Shown here: positions 32,554-43,133 of the stretch, piece by piece
Layout of the letters: each line of letters opens with the position of its first letter
Position numbering within the stretch: position 1 is the stretch's first letter
From: Dastarcus helophoroides
Taxonomy: Eukaryota > Arthropoda > Insecta > Coleoptera > Bothrideridae
Direction of reading: 5' to 3'
DNA length: 64,000 nucleotides
Assembly: GCA_028583605.1 (NCBI GenBank)
Contig: CM053337.1
Span: 22,088,264 to 22,152,263, forward strand
Notes under the pieces: generated by a model
Seen by the model: the letters and a program-made list of their open reading frames with translations, nothing else
Told to the model about the DNA's origin: nothing
The model's database searches: none
Program-made: the position numbers and the translations under genes

Positions 32554-35500
32554 CAGGCACGTAGCCAGGGGGGTCCAAGGGGTCCGGACCCTCCCCGAAA
32601 TGAATATTCCCCAAAAAATTTACGATGATACGAATTGAAATATCAGTAGAAAAACGACCGATTGTATATTTAAGCATGTAAATAATTTTCGAAATTGCCA
32701 ACTATTGAGCTTATGATAAGCAAAATAGCCATGTAGACATTTTAATAAAAATCGGCAATGAGCTCAAGGCTTCCTAATACATGCACCAACCCTTTTACAA
32801 TTTAATATTGACACTTAGCAGTAGAATACGTTCAGTAATTTCAATTTTTTATTATCTCAAATTTCGACATTCTTGACATATGTATGCATGGAGTAGAATT
32901 TTCGAGAAAAAAGTCGAAATTTTGAGTTTAAAGTCGACATTTTACAAAAGCATAGGAAGGCATTGATTAAAAAAAATTATATTTAGAAATTTCGACATTT
33001 TACAAAAGCGTAAAAAGGACACTGATCATTAAACAAAATGTTTAGGGATTTCGACTTTTTTTGTCAAAAATTCGGTTTTTTTTAAACTTCGATTTTTTTC
33101 TCGAAATTTCGGCTTTAAACTCGAAATTTCGACTTAACACTCGAAATTTCGACTTTTTTTCCAAAAATTCGACTTTTTTCTTGACATCTCTACTTTCTTC
33201 TTAAAATTCCGAGACTAATGTCGAAATTTCGACTTTAATATCGAAATTTTTTTGGAAGAAGTCAAAATTTCTATGCTATGATCAAATCAGGCACCACTCC
33301 TCTTTCCCAACAATCTTAACAGTTTGTAGTAGGGTGCATTCAATAATTGGTATTTTAATTAGCACATTTTAGTCTTATTTTATATAAATTTCGAGATTAA
33401 AGTTGAAATTTCGAAAAAAAAATCGAAACTTCGTGATTAAGATGAAAATTTCGAAAAAAAAGTCTGAATTTGGAAAAAAAAGTCGAAATTTCGAGAAAAA
33501 GATAGAAATTTCAAGAAAAAAGTCGAAGTTTGAGAAAAACGTAAGTCGAAGTTCCGAGAAAAAAGTCGAAATTTGAGAAAAAAGTCGAAATTTCCAGAAA
33601 AATAGTACACATTTTGAGTTTAAAGCCGAAATTTCGAAAAAAATGTCGAAATTTCGATATTAAGGTTAAAATTTCGAGAAAAAAGTCGATATTTGAGAAA
33701 AAAGTCTAAAATTCAGAAAAAAAACGAAATTTCGAGAAAAAAGTCGAAATTTGAGAAGAACGTCGAAATTTCGAGAAAAAAAGTCGAAATTTGGGAAAAC
33801 AGTCGAAATTTCGATAAAAAAGGTCGAAATTTTGAGTATAAAATCGAAATTTTGAGAGAAATGTCGAAATTTTGATATTAAGGCCAAAATTTCGAGAAAG
33901 AAGTCGAAATTCGAGAAAAAAAACGAAATTTCGAGAAAAAGGCAAAATTTCGAGAAAAAAATCAATATTTGAGAAAAAGGTCAAAATTTCGAGAAGAAAG
34001 TCAAAATTTTGAGAAATAAACTCGAAATTTAAGAAAAAAATCTAAATTTCGAGAAAAATGTCGAAATTTCGAGCTTAAAATCGAAATTTGAGAAAAAAAA
34101 GTTGAAATTTCTTAAAATGACATTTTTTTAATCGATGTCTTTTCTACGCCTTTGCAACATTTCGAAAAAGTTGAAATTTTCAGAAAAAAGTCGAATTTTG
34201 AGAAAAAAGTCGAAATTTCTAAAGATAACATTTTTTTAAATCGATTTCCTTTCTGTGCCTTTGTAACATTTCCAAAAAGTTAAAATTTCGCGAAAAAGGT
34301 CGAAATGTCAAAGAAAAAATCAAAATTTTGGAAAAAAAAGTCGAAATTTAAGAAAAAAGTCGAAATTTCGAGAAAAAAGTCGAAATTTCGGGCTTAAAAT
34401 CGAAGCTTGGAAAAAAAAGTCGAATTTTCTAAAGATAACATGTTTTTTAATCGATGTCCTTTCTACGCCTTTGTAACATTTCGAAAAAATTGAAATTTTC
34501 AGAAAAAAGTCGAATTTTGAGAAAAAGGTCGAAATTTAAGAAAAATGTCGAAATTTTGAGAAAAAAAGTCGAAATGTTGAGTTTTAAGTCGACATTTCGA
34601 GAAAAAAGTCGAAATTTGAGAAAAACTTCGAAATATCGACAAAAAAGAAAAAATTTAGAAATATTTCGAGAAAAAGGTCGAAATTTGAGAAACAAAAAAC
34701 GAAGTTTCGACAAAAATTTTGAAATTTCCAGAAAAAATCGAAATTTGAAAAAAAAAGTCAAAATTTCGAGAAAAAAGTCGAAGTTTTGAGAAGAAAAGTT
34801 GAAATTTAAGAAAAAAATCGAAATTTCAGAAAAAAAGTCGAAATTTCGAGCTTAAAATCGAAATATGAGAAAAAAAGTCCAAATTTCTAAAAATAGCATT
34901 TTTTTAAATCGATTTCCTATCTGCGTCTTTGTAACATTTCCAAAAAGTTCAAATTTTGCGAAAAAGGTCGAAATATCAAGAAAAAAGTCAAAATTTTGAG
35001 AAAAAAGATCGAAGTTTGAAAAAAAAATCGAAAAGTTGAAATTTAAGAAAAAAATCGAAATTTCGGGAAAAAAGTCGAAATTTCGAGCTTAAAATCGAAA
35101 TATGAGAAAAAAAGTCGAAATTTCTAAAAATAGCATTTTTTTAAATCGATGTCCTTTCTACGCCTTTGTAAGATTTTCGATTTAAAAATTAAAATTTTAA
35201 CTTTTTTTTAGAAATTTCGACTTTTAAACACCAAATTTCAACGTTTTTTTTTCGAAATTTTCACATTAAAGTCGAAATTTTGACTAATCTCGGGATTTAA
35301 AGAAGAAAAAGTCAACATTCCGTGATAATTTTTTTTCAAATTGATGTTCTTTCTACTCTCTTGTAATTTTTACTTCAAAAAAAAAGTCGATTTTTGATCG
35401 GTGATAAATTAAATACGTAAACTCAAAATAGATATTAGGAAATTTTTCTTTGGTAAGTTTTACGTTTTTATTTGTCAAATTTATATAATGTTAAGGTCAC

Positions 35501-35665
35501 TAGATTTTATTCTTCACTTTTACTAATTAACAAAATGAAAAAAAATAAAATAAAATAAAAGAAACGAATACGTAAAAGTAATTGATGTATGTTCTTATAT
35601 TTTCTGAAGAGTGGATGAGGGGGGAAGTTGGACCCCCCCGAACGAAAATCCTGGCTACGTGCCTG
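32554..35665. mobile_element. Non-autonomous hAT element, 8-bp target duplication
   Basis: The left end reads CAGGCACGTAGCCAGG and the right end is its exact complement CCTGGCTACGTGCCTG. The next bases are GC-rich (GGGGGGTCC and complement). A perfect 8-bp duplication, AATTGGGC, flanks it (32546-32553 and 35666-35673). The CA(G)..GTAGCCAGG end is typical of hAT elements. No transposase frame lies inside; the 3.1-kb interior is AT-rich minisatellite. Confidence 0.93.
33040..35300. repeat. Palindromic minisatellite inside the hAT element
   Basis: Dense degenerate tandem array of a unit of about 17-20 bases, AGTCGAAATTTCGAGAAAAA. The core TCGAAATTTCGA is a perfect 12-base palindrome. A longer unit is superposed at the right, marked by TCGATGTCCTTTCTACGCCT-like words near 34133, 34240, 34450, 34907 and 35147. 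The first part is T-rich (complementary strand) and the rest A-rich. Confidence 0.88.
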
Positions 35666-35673
35666 AATTGGGC

Positions 35674-35989
35674 AGTCATGGGGACTGCCGACAGAAGTGA
35701 AAATTTAAAATTATGATACAACGATGTTTTCATTTAATTTTCAAATTAATTGTGGTATCAAAAATAAAAAATTTTTAATTTATAAATTAAAATTAGTCCA
35801 CTTTTTATCTTTTATATTTGATTATGTTACTTATATTTGTTTATATTGTATTGCTTACGTTAAACTCAAGTGATATACGACTAATAGGTAACCTTAGCCA
35901 TGATGTTATTTAAATCTTTCCATTTTTTTCATTGTGACATTATGCAATGTATTTACTGTTAGTGATTTTATTATCTTATATAAAACTGT
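35674..35989. other. Spacer with a copy of a small repeat
   Basis: Begins with GGCAGTC-ATGGG-GACTGCC, a small hairpin, in a segment (35666-35720) also present at 48332-48388. Otherwise AT-rich with no gene. Confidence 0.5.
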
Positions 35990-38499
35990 TAGTCCAGGGT
36001 AGATAATTTTTGAAACCAAAAAAAATTATAGTAGGATGAAACCTATTAGAAAAGGAAGACAATGCAACAAAAATAAAGGTAAAAATAAATTACGGGCGAT
36101 CTGTGGTCGGGAAGGGGTAGGGGGTGAGATTTTAAGGGTAAAAAACGGTTTATCTCGATTTCTGGCAAAACTACAAATCCTATGAAAAAAAGTTAAAAGG
36201 CAAAGTTGTAGGTAATAAGAAGATCTACAACTTTTGTATCCACACTTTTTTAACATAACCTCAACATTCACGTGAAAAATTCCAAAAACCAGGTTTACGG
36301 TTTTTTATTTTTATCTTTTACAAAAAAATTTTTCGTTCACGAAATTTGGTGAAAACTTACCTTTTTATATCCCAAAGACACTGTAAGTTTTTTGATTTAA
36401 AATATTTATTTTTTCACCTTATTTTGACTCAATATCGAAAAAGCACCCCAATTTTCAATCGAAAAATCTCACGTTAAAATTTTAGCTTTTTCAAAAAACT
36501 CGGTGGACTTTTTGTTCGTTGAAATGTCTATTTTCTGATGGTGTAAAAAAAAACATTACTATGGTAAATCTTCTGAGAAAATTCAAAAAAGGTACTCCAA
36601 TTTGAAAAATTTTATTTTATTTTTAGGTACAATTTTGAGCTTTTTGTTAAAATTTATACTTTAATTACTCGAAAAACGTAAGATTCCATTTAACATTGAT
36701 AAACAAAAAAATTACAAATCGAAAAAACATAAAGATTGCAGAAAACAAAGTTGTTTTAAATATTAAAGATTGGATTTTAAGGGGATTTAATTTAAAAAAT
36801 ATGACTGTAGCTATTGTTTTCAGTAAAAAAAAGTTTATTTCTTAAATTCTCATTACATTTATGTCATAGAAAATTAATCGTTTTATTTATCAAAACATTG
36901 TCTTCAATTTTAATCACTTATCCAGCAGTTTTTGTCTCTTTGTTGGTATTTTTTCATCGTTAGATTCAACACACCTTTCCGATTCTACTAGATCTTCGAA
37001 GTCTTCAAGACGATCATCGTCTTCGCCTCCAACATCATTTCTAGTTTGCACTGGTTCTTCATTCACAATTTCATCTAGATCATTAACTTCCTCGTAGGTT
37101 TCTTCTACCACATTGGCGCATTTTTCAGAACCATGACAATTTGAACATAAATTTGTGCATTTTAAACCATATTTTCGGCAGCCACATTTTAAACTATTGC
37201 ATCCAGTTTCACAGTTGCAGCAAATAGTTTTCAACAATATGCCTGGAATTAATTCTTTTTCTGTAAATGTGAGCATAATGCCCCGTAGATGTTGCTTCCA
37301 GCCCCAATCTGTTGCTGTCAGTTCGTTACCCAGCCAAGTTTGAAGCTGATAATATGCCCTGTAACAATGTTGTTCTGCTGCACCTTCTGTGGGTGGAAGA
37401 TTTGCCAATATAAAAGACGATTTAATTTTTGCTAATTGATATTTTTGAAATCCTAATTAATTTAGTGTAATATCATCATTTTTACATTTATAAATAGATT
37501 TCATTAATTGTAATCCATTTTTTTATATCTTCTTTGTTTGGATCTTTTAAAAAAAAAAATATTAGCCAAATTTGATAAATTTTTATCGACTATTAATAAA
37601 TTCACAATACTTTTCTTTCCTTTTCCAGCAAATCCAGATGTTGCATCGCAACCAGACAAACAGTGCAGAAATGCAACGATGTTTTTGACGGATTCATATT
37701 TGAAAGTATTAGACGTGAAAAAAAGATCTTTTATATTTCCAGAATCTGGCTTCAGAAAATAAATGTCATGATTATTAGAATTTAATTTTACGTTTTTCGA
37801 GTAATAAAAGTATAAATTTTAGCAAATAGCTCAAAATTGTACATAAAGATAAAAAAAAATTTCGAATTGAAGTACTTTTGGTTTTTTTTTTAATTTTCTT
37901 AGAAGATTTACCATAGTAATGTATAATTTTTTTACACCATCAGAAAGTAGACATTTTAACAAACAAAAAGCTCACCGAGTTTTTTGAAATAGCTAAAATT
38001 TTAACGTAACATTTTTCGATTGAAAACTAGGGTGCTTTTTCGATATTGAGTCAAAATAAGATGAAAAAATAAATATTTTTAATCAAAAAAATTACAGTGT
38101 GTTTGAGATATAAAAAGGTAAATTTTCACCAAATTTCGTAAAAAAAAATTTTTTTTTGGAAAAAATAAAAATAAAAAACCATAAACCTGGTTTTTTGAAT
38201 TTTTCACGTGAATTTTGAGGTTATGTTAAAAAAGTGTAAATACAAAAGTTGTAGAACTTCTTATTACCTACAACTTTGCTAATTAACTTTTTTTCATAGG
38301 ATTTGTAGTTTTGCCAGAAATTAAGATAAACCGTTTTTTACCCTTAAAAACTCACCCCCTACCCCTTCCCAACCTCAGATCGCCCGTAATTTATTTTTTC
38401 ATTTATTTTTGTTGCTCTATCTTCTTTTTCTAATAGATTTCATCGTACTATATTTTTTTTTCACTTTTTATCGTTTTTAAAGGCTTCTACCCTGGTCTA
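35990..38499 (-). mobile_element. DNA transposon with ~700-bp inverted repeats around a CXC-protein pseudogene
   Basis: The outer ends read TAGTCCAGGGTAGA (left) and, inverted, TAGACCAGGGTAGA (right). The arms run to about 36700 and back from about 37785 with moderate divergence; paired landmarks include TTACGGGCGATCTG and GAGGTTATGTTAAAAAAGTG in complement. The centre holds the broken gene at 36914-37766 on the minus strand. A 3-bp TGT flanks the ends, but that may be chance. The superfamily is not assigned. The arm divergence suggests an older insertion than the hAT elements nearby. Confidence 0.8.
36914..37766 (-). pseudogene. Transposon-borne CXC cysteine-rich protein, C-terminal part, frameshifted
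   Basis: The last 164 codons (37408-36914) are open and the same frame extends back to about 37452. Landmarks are LPPTEGAAEQHCYRAYYQLQ, DWGWK, then CNCETGCNSLKCGCRKYGLK followed by CTNLCSNCHG: a CXC (Tesmin/TSO1-like) cysteine cluster. An acidic tail and a basic KRQKLLDK end follow. Upstream, in other frames, lies FLHCLSGCDATSGFAGKGKK (about 37600-37680), the block that precedes this cluster in a large family of anonymous repetitive proteins of arthropods and cnidarians. Frameshifts occur in T-runs near 37710 and 37550, with a stop near 37480. The N-terminal two thirds are missing. The function is unknown; transposition-related is inferred from the inverted repeats. Confidence 0.75.
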
Positions 38500-39179
38500 T
38501 GTTGCATTGCGACAAAAATTTGGCTCAATGTTCATTTTTCCTGATTTATTGAATACAAAGTAATTAAATTGTTTTGGAACTGACCTAAAATTTGACTCTT
38601 TCCATTTATTCATTGTGACATTATGCCAATATAATCATAATTACTCGCTAGTTAAATCCTTCATTTAATAATAGCAAAAATACACTCCGCTATTTTATAT
38701 TTTACCAGAAATAACGGGACCAGAAAAGTACAAAAGGTCAAATCATTTAAACGAGAGTTACAAAAATACGCAAAAATAGAAATATTTAATTAAATTTAAA
38801 ATTGTAAGAAATGTCATTTAGAAATGTTACAGCATCGCCACACGCTCACAGTCAAATCATGCCAAATATTACTAGTTTTTGTGGTTGCTACTCTCTCAGG
38901 GGCTGTGCGAAATGCCCAATTGATGTGCAGACGTACGTCTAAAGCCAGGCTGGTAACCAAGATTTTTTTCGGGGGGCGGGGGGGGGCTGCGATCCTTCTG
39001 CTAAAACTACCTAGTCTTTGTTTGCGTTTAGGTTAGATCTAGGAAGTCACGGTCCAATACTACTTTACTATTAATATTATTATCGTATACAAGTATACTA
39101 AAATATAAAAAAAAACACTAAAACCATTTCGAGAGTCTAACTCTTCTAAAATTATAACAAATAAAAACAGATGTGTGGG
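38500..39179. other. Low-copy and AT-rich sequence with a possible truncated hAT end
   Basis: No gene is visible. Near 38948 the text AGGCTGGTAACCAAGATTTT followed by a G-run (38970-38989) resembles the hAT ends at 35665 and 42216, so it may be a broken element end. The segment TCTTTCCATTTATTCATTGT at about 38599 repeats 35917-35938 on the other side of the CXC element. Confidence 0.4.
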
Positions 39180-39258
39180 CAGGGGCGTACTTGGCCATTG
39201 CGAGGCTCTGAGCGGGTAGATCTTTGCGAGGCCCTTGTCTTTGTGGAATTGGTTTTAA

Positions 39259-42216
39259 CATAGGCGTAGCAAGAATGGGGCAGGGTAGGGCGCTTCCCCC
39301 CCCCCCCCTTCTTGGCTGATGCAGTGAAACAAAAATTTATTTTCAACTGCGAAGACTTTCTCTAAAAAAGTTTCATTGGACAAAAGCCGTCCTTCTTTAA
39401 GCTATTGACGTTTTCTCGAAATTTTGACTTATTTTTCAAAATTCGTCTGTTTTCATAAATGTCTTTCGAAATTTCAAATTTCAGAATCCGACTTTGGTCA
39501 AAATTTCGAATTTTTATCTCAAAATTCATTGTTTCATTTTTCGAAATTCTTCCATTTCTCAAAAATCGTTTTTTCCCGGAAAGTTCGACTTTTCTTTAAA
39601 CTTTGATTTTCTGAACATTTTGATTTATTTATCAAAATTTACCTTTTTCCTCAATTCGATCGGTTTTTTGATAAAAATATTTATCTAAAAATTGTTATGA
39701 CTTTTTAAGAATTTTTTAAAAGGACAAAAATTGCGAAAAAATTTTCGCTAGAATGAACTGAAATACAACTTTTTTCTCAAAATTTCGACGTTTATCTCAA
39801 TATTTGACATTTTCTGACTTACGGTGGGGCAGACCAGGGCACATGTCTGCCTCTGATTCAAGCGGTCAAGAGAAAATTCTAGAATTACATTTTCTTCAAA
39901 ATTTGTTCCAAACTTTCGACAAAATTTGACTCTCACTGAAATTTCTAGTGTTTACTAAATTTCGACTGTTTTCTCAAAATTTCGATCTTTTTTTTTAAGG
40001 AAAAAAATCGAAATTTCCAGAAAAAACGAATTTAAAAAAATCGAAACTTGGATATTTTTTTCAAAATTGTTTTTTTTTAACAAATTTAAGATTTATCTTA
40101 AAATAGCATCCTGTATGTTCCCGGAAATCTGAATATTATTTTCTCGAAATTCGTAGCTTTCTTAAAATTTTGACTTTTTTCAAGATTCGTTTTTTTTTCA
40201 TAAACAGCTATTCTCAAAATTATACTTTTTCTTAGTTTCAATTTTTTCTGGAAAATTTCAATCTTTGATGCTTCATTCGGTAGTTTTTCTAGAAATGCAG
40301 ACTATTTTTCAGAGATTTCGTTTTTTCTAAATACCTTTATTTTCATTAACATTGGGTTTTCCTGAAGATCGTCTAAAATTTGATTTTACAGAAATTTTGA
40401 CCGGTTTCTTAATATTTGCCTTTTTCTCGATATTTTTATATCAAAATTCGATATTGAACTTTGCTAAAAATTTTGAATTTTTCTCTTCAAATTAGTTTAA
40501 ATTCGCCTTTTTCGAAATTTTGACTTTATTCTCAAAATTTTATTGTTTGGACTCTTCTTTCGAAAATCATTTTTTGTATCAAAATTCTGCCACTTTTCTG
40601 AATATTTTTCTTTTTTTTTTAATTTTGACTTTTTTAAATTTGACTTCAGAAACTTCAACTTCACATTTCGCCTTATTTTTGAAATTTTGACTTTTATTTC
40701 AAAATGGGATGTTTCAGTTTCTGAACCCCTTCCTCGAAATTGGCTTTTCCTTTAAATTTCAATTTTCCCGAAATTTGTCTGTTTCTTCTAATTAAAACGC
40801 CATTTAATATAAAATTAAGTGTTCAGAAAAAATATTTTTGGGTAATTTCGAGAAAAAGATTTCTTGTACATTTAATCCCTTTATTGAAATTTAAATATTG
40901 TAACGAAATGTAAATTATAGAATTTAGTACGTAAGAAAATTTTCTAGAAAGATCTGATAAGGGGAAAGCGGCCGCGATAACGAAGCAAACGGCAGATAAG
41001 CGTTCCAGAAATTTCGGCAAACGATAATCCTTATCTGCGGAATTTTTCTAGAACCTGGGAGCCAAAACTATATAAGGCGGTCGCCTTTCCCTCGAGTTAG
41101 AGAGTCAGTCAGAAGTCAGTGCAGTTAGTCAGTAAAGTTAGTCAAGTAAAGAGTGTTAGTGAGTTTAATTGCAATTGTAGTGTTCTGAGTTCAGTTTACA
41201 AATAAAGTGTTTTACAATTCATGTGTTAATCATTCGAACCGATAAGCCCGCACCAATATTATGTCAAAATAAGAATAAAAAATTACAAATTTCGAAAAAA
41301 ATGTTTTTGGAAATCGCGAACTTTTTCACAGTATTTGACCTTTGGAAAATATTTTGGCATTTTTAGAATTTTCAGTATTTTCGAGTTCTTCCAAACGGTT
41401 TGGTTTTATTCAATTTTGGTTTTCTAAAAAATTTATTCCCAAAATAGGGTTTTCTCTCAAAATTCGTCGCTTTCGAAATTACGACTTTATTCTAGTTGTT
41501 TGGTCAAAATTGAACTTTCATTTTTTTAATATCCGATGTTTTCTGAATTTTTTTTTATTTAAATTTTCGAATATTTTATGTTGTTCAAAATTTGTCTTAT
41601 TCTGGAAACTTTGACTCGTATTTCAAATAGGGATGTTTTATGTTTCTGGAAATCTCCACTTACAGTGAAAAATTTTTCTCAAACTTTTAACTTTTTCTGA
41701 AAATTACGTCTTTTTTTACAAAACTCCGCCTTTAAAAATATAATTTCTTCAAATTTTCAAAATTTTTTGAGATTTTTCGAAATATTAGGATTTTATTTTA
41801 AACAGGATTTTTTAAAAATTCCAACTTTCTTCCAAAACTCGTTTTTTCCTCGAAATTCGCCTCTCTCAAAATGAAACTTTCTCTTGAAACTGTTTACTTT
41901 TCTTCGTGAGATTTCAACCTTTTTCTCGACATTTCGACGATATTTTTCAAAAATCGTTATTTTTCGAAATCTTCGAAATTTCGAAGTTTTCCGAAAGGTT
42001 TAGATTTTATTTTAGGTTCAGTTTTCTGACTGTTTTCGCAAAGTTAGGTTCTATTTCCAAGATTCAAAGTTAATCTCAAAATTCGATTCCTCAGTTCATG
42101 TAGTTAAATGAAAATATACATATACTCAACCGGAATGTTTTCCGGTTTTCTTTTTTTTATCAATCTTTGAAAATGACTCCTGCCCCTCCCTGAACGAAAT
42201 CCTGGCGACGCCAATG
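39259..42216. mobile_element. Inner hAT-like element nested in the outer hAT
   Basis: The left end reads CATAGGCGTAGCAAG and the inverted right end CATTGGCGTCGCCAG, followed by GATTTCGTTCAGGG, very close to the right end of 32554-35665. An 8-bp duplication with one mismatch flanks it: GGTTTTAA (39251-39258) and AGTTTTAA (42217-42224). The interior is T-rich array of the TCGAAATTT type, and it carries a solo LTR. Confidence 0.78.
40899..41255 (+). mobile_element. Solo LTR of a Ty3/gypsy-like retrotransposon
   Basis: 357 bases that begin TGTAACG and end CCGCACCA, flanked by the 4-bp duplication ATAT (40895-40898 and 41256-41259). Composition is balanced, unlike the AT-rich surroundings. A TATA box (CTATATAAGG, about 41067) is followed by a transcript-start-like region rich in AGTCAGT, then the poly(A) signal AATAAA at about 41202. 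This promoter plus signal order is what an LTR carries. No internal retroelement genes lie next to it, so it is a solo LTR left by recombination between two LTRs. The class is inferred from the TGTAAC start and the layout. Confidence 0.75.
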
Positions 42217-42310
42217 AGTTTTAATGATGATGCTCGACGAGAAATGCTAAGTTATAAATTAATAAATTAAGAGTTTTAAAATTATTTACTGGAAATTAAT
42301 GCAAGAAGAA

Positions 42311-42660
42311 TGCAACCTAGACTACAAATTCATGCAGCCCTCCAGGCGTGTATAGTGAATCATAGGTAGCTGAACTACCAACAGTTGAAACACTGCCACC
42401 TAGCGAAGCGGTTGCTCTCTAGGAAAGTTTCCAGAAGACAAGGATTCTATAATGCACAGACCAATAGGTTTGAACATTTATTAGATTCGAAGTTTGGAAA
42501 CCAAATACCGGTTTCGATCTTGTTAGATCTCGTCAGTTTGGTTTAGCATTCGAGTTGGATATACCAAACTGACGAGATCTAACAAGATCGAAACCGGTAT
42601 TTGGTTTCCAAACTTCGAATCTAATAAATGTTCAAACCTATTGGTCTGTGCATTATAGAA
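42311..42660. mobile_element. Module B palindromic element, copy 2
   Basis: Better preserved copy of the family at 13930-14203. After about 130 bases of common 5' sequence (CATGCAGCCCT, AGGCGTGTATAGTGA, CCTAGCGAAGCGGTT) comes a nearly perfect 98-bp inverted repeat (42445-42542 and 42563-42660) around a 20-base spacer. Each arm holds CTGACGA, a 5-bp hairpin GATCT-AACA-AGATC, and GAAACCGG. Confidence 0.88.
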
Positions 42661-43133
42661 GGACTGGAAATTAAGAAAAATTAATAAACACAACGATAAC
42701 AAATTATTAATCATGATAAATTAAGGTGCATCATGTCTTAAAAGAATCGAGGATTTAAAAATGTTGACGGCTGCTCTAATATGAAAGCATAACCGACGGC
42801 AGTTGACAGATAAAATGAAACACGGGAATTCCCCGAATCGTAAACACGAATAAAATGGAGTACTATTAGGTTTTGTTTAGCCCTTGCAGATGACAGCACT
42901 TGGTACGAAATTTCGTCAATGTGAAAGAAAAGACACGTATGAGACAGATATCAGAGCGATAAATACCACGCAAGAGAGCGGCGAGTCGAGTTTTATAATG
43001 CACGCGTAAGGCGCGAAATTCAAATGAACATTAGAATTCGTACTATTGCGCGAGTGAGCGAGACCCCCTGCAAGAGCGAGGCCCTGGGCGGTTGCCCTGC
43101 TCGCCACCCCCAAAGGCCGCCCCTGTGTGTGGG

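Larger units (their letters stand above)
39180..43125. mobile_element. Outer hAT element, 8-bp target duplication, non-autonomous
   Basis: The left end reads CAGGGGCGTACTTGG and the inverted right end CAGGGGCGGCCTTTGG. A perfect 8-bp duplication, TGTGTGGG, lies at 39172-39179 and 43126-43133. Much of the 3.9 kb is a second element (39259-42216). The remaining own sequence is about 80 bases at the left and 0.9 kb at the right, which holds module B (42311-42660) and about 400 bases of balanced composition. No transposase is seen. Confidence 0.88.

Noticed and set aside
33666..34789. Reading frames rich in Phe/Leu/Ser or Lys/Arg (for example 33666-33965 minus, 34454-34789 plus)
   Set aside because: They are translations of the TCGAAATTT array; both strands give frames of similar length, and the composition explains them.
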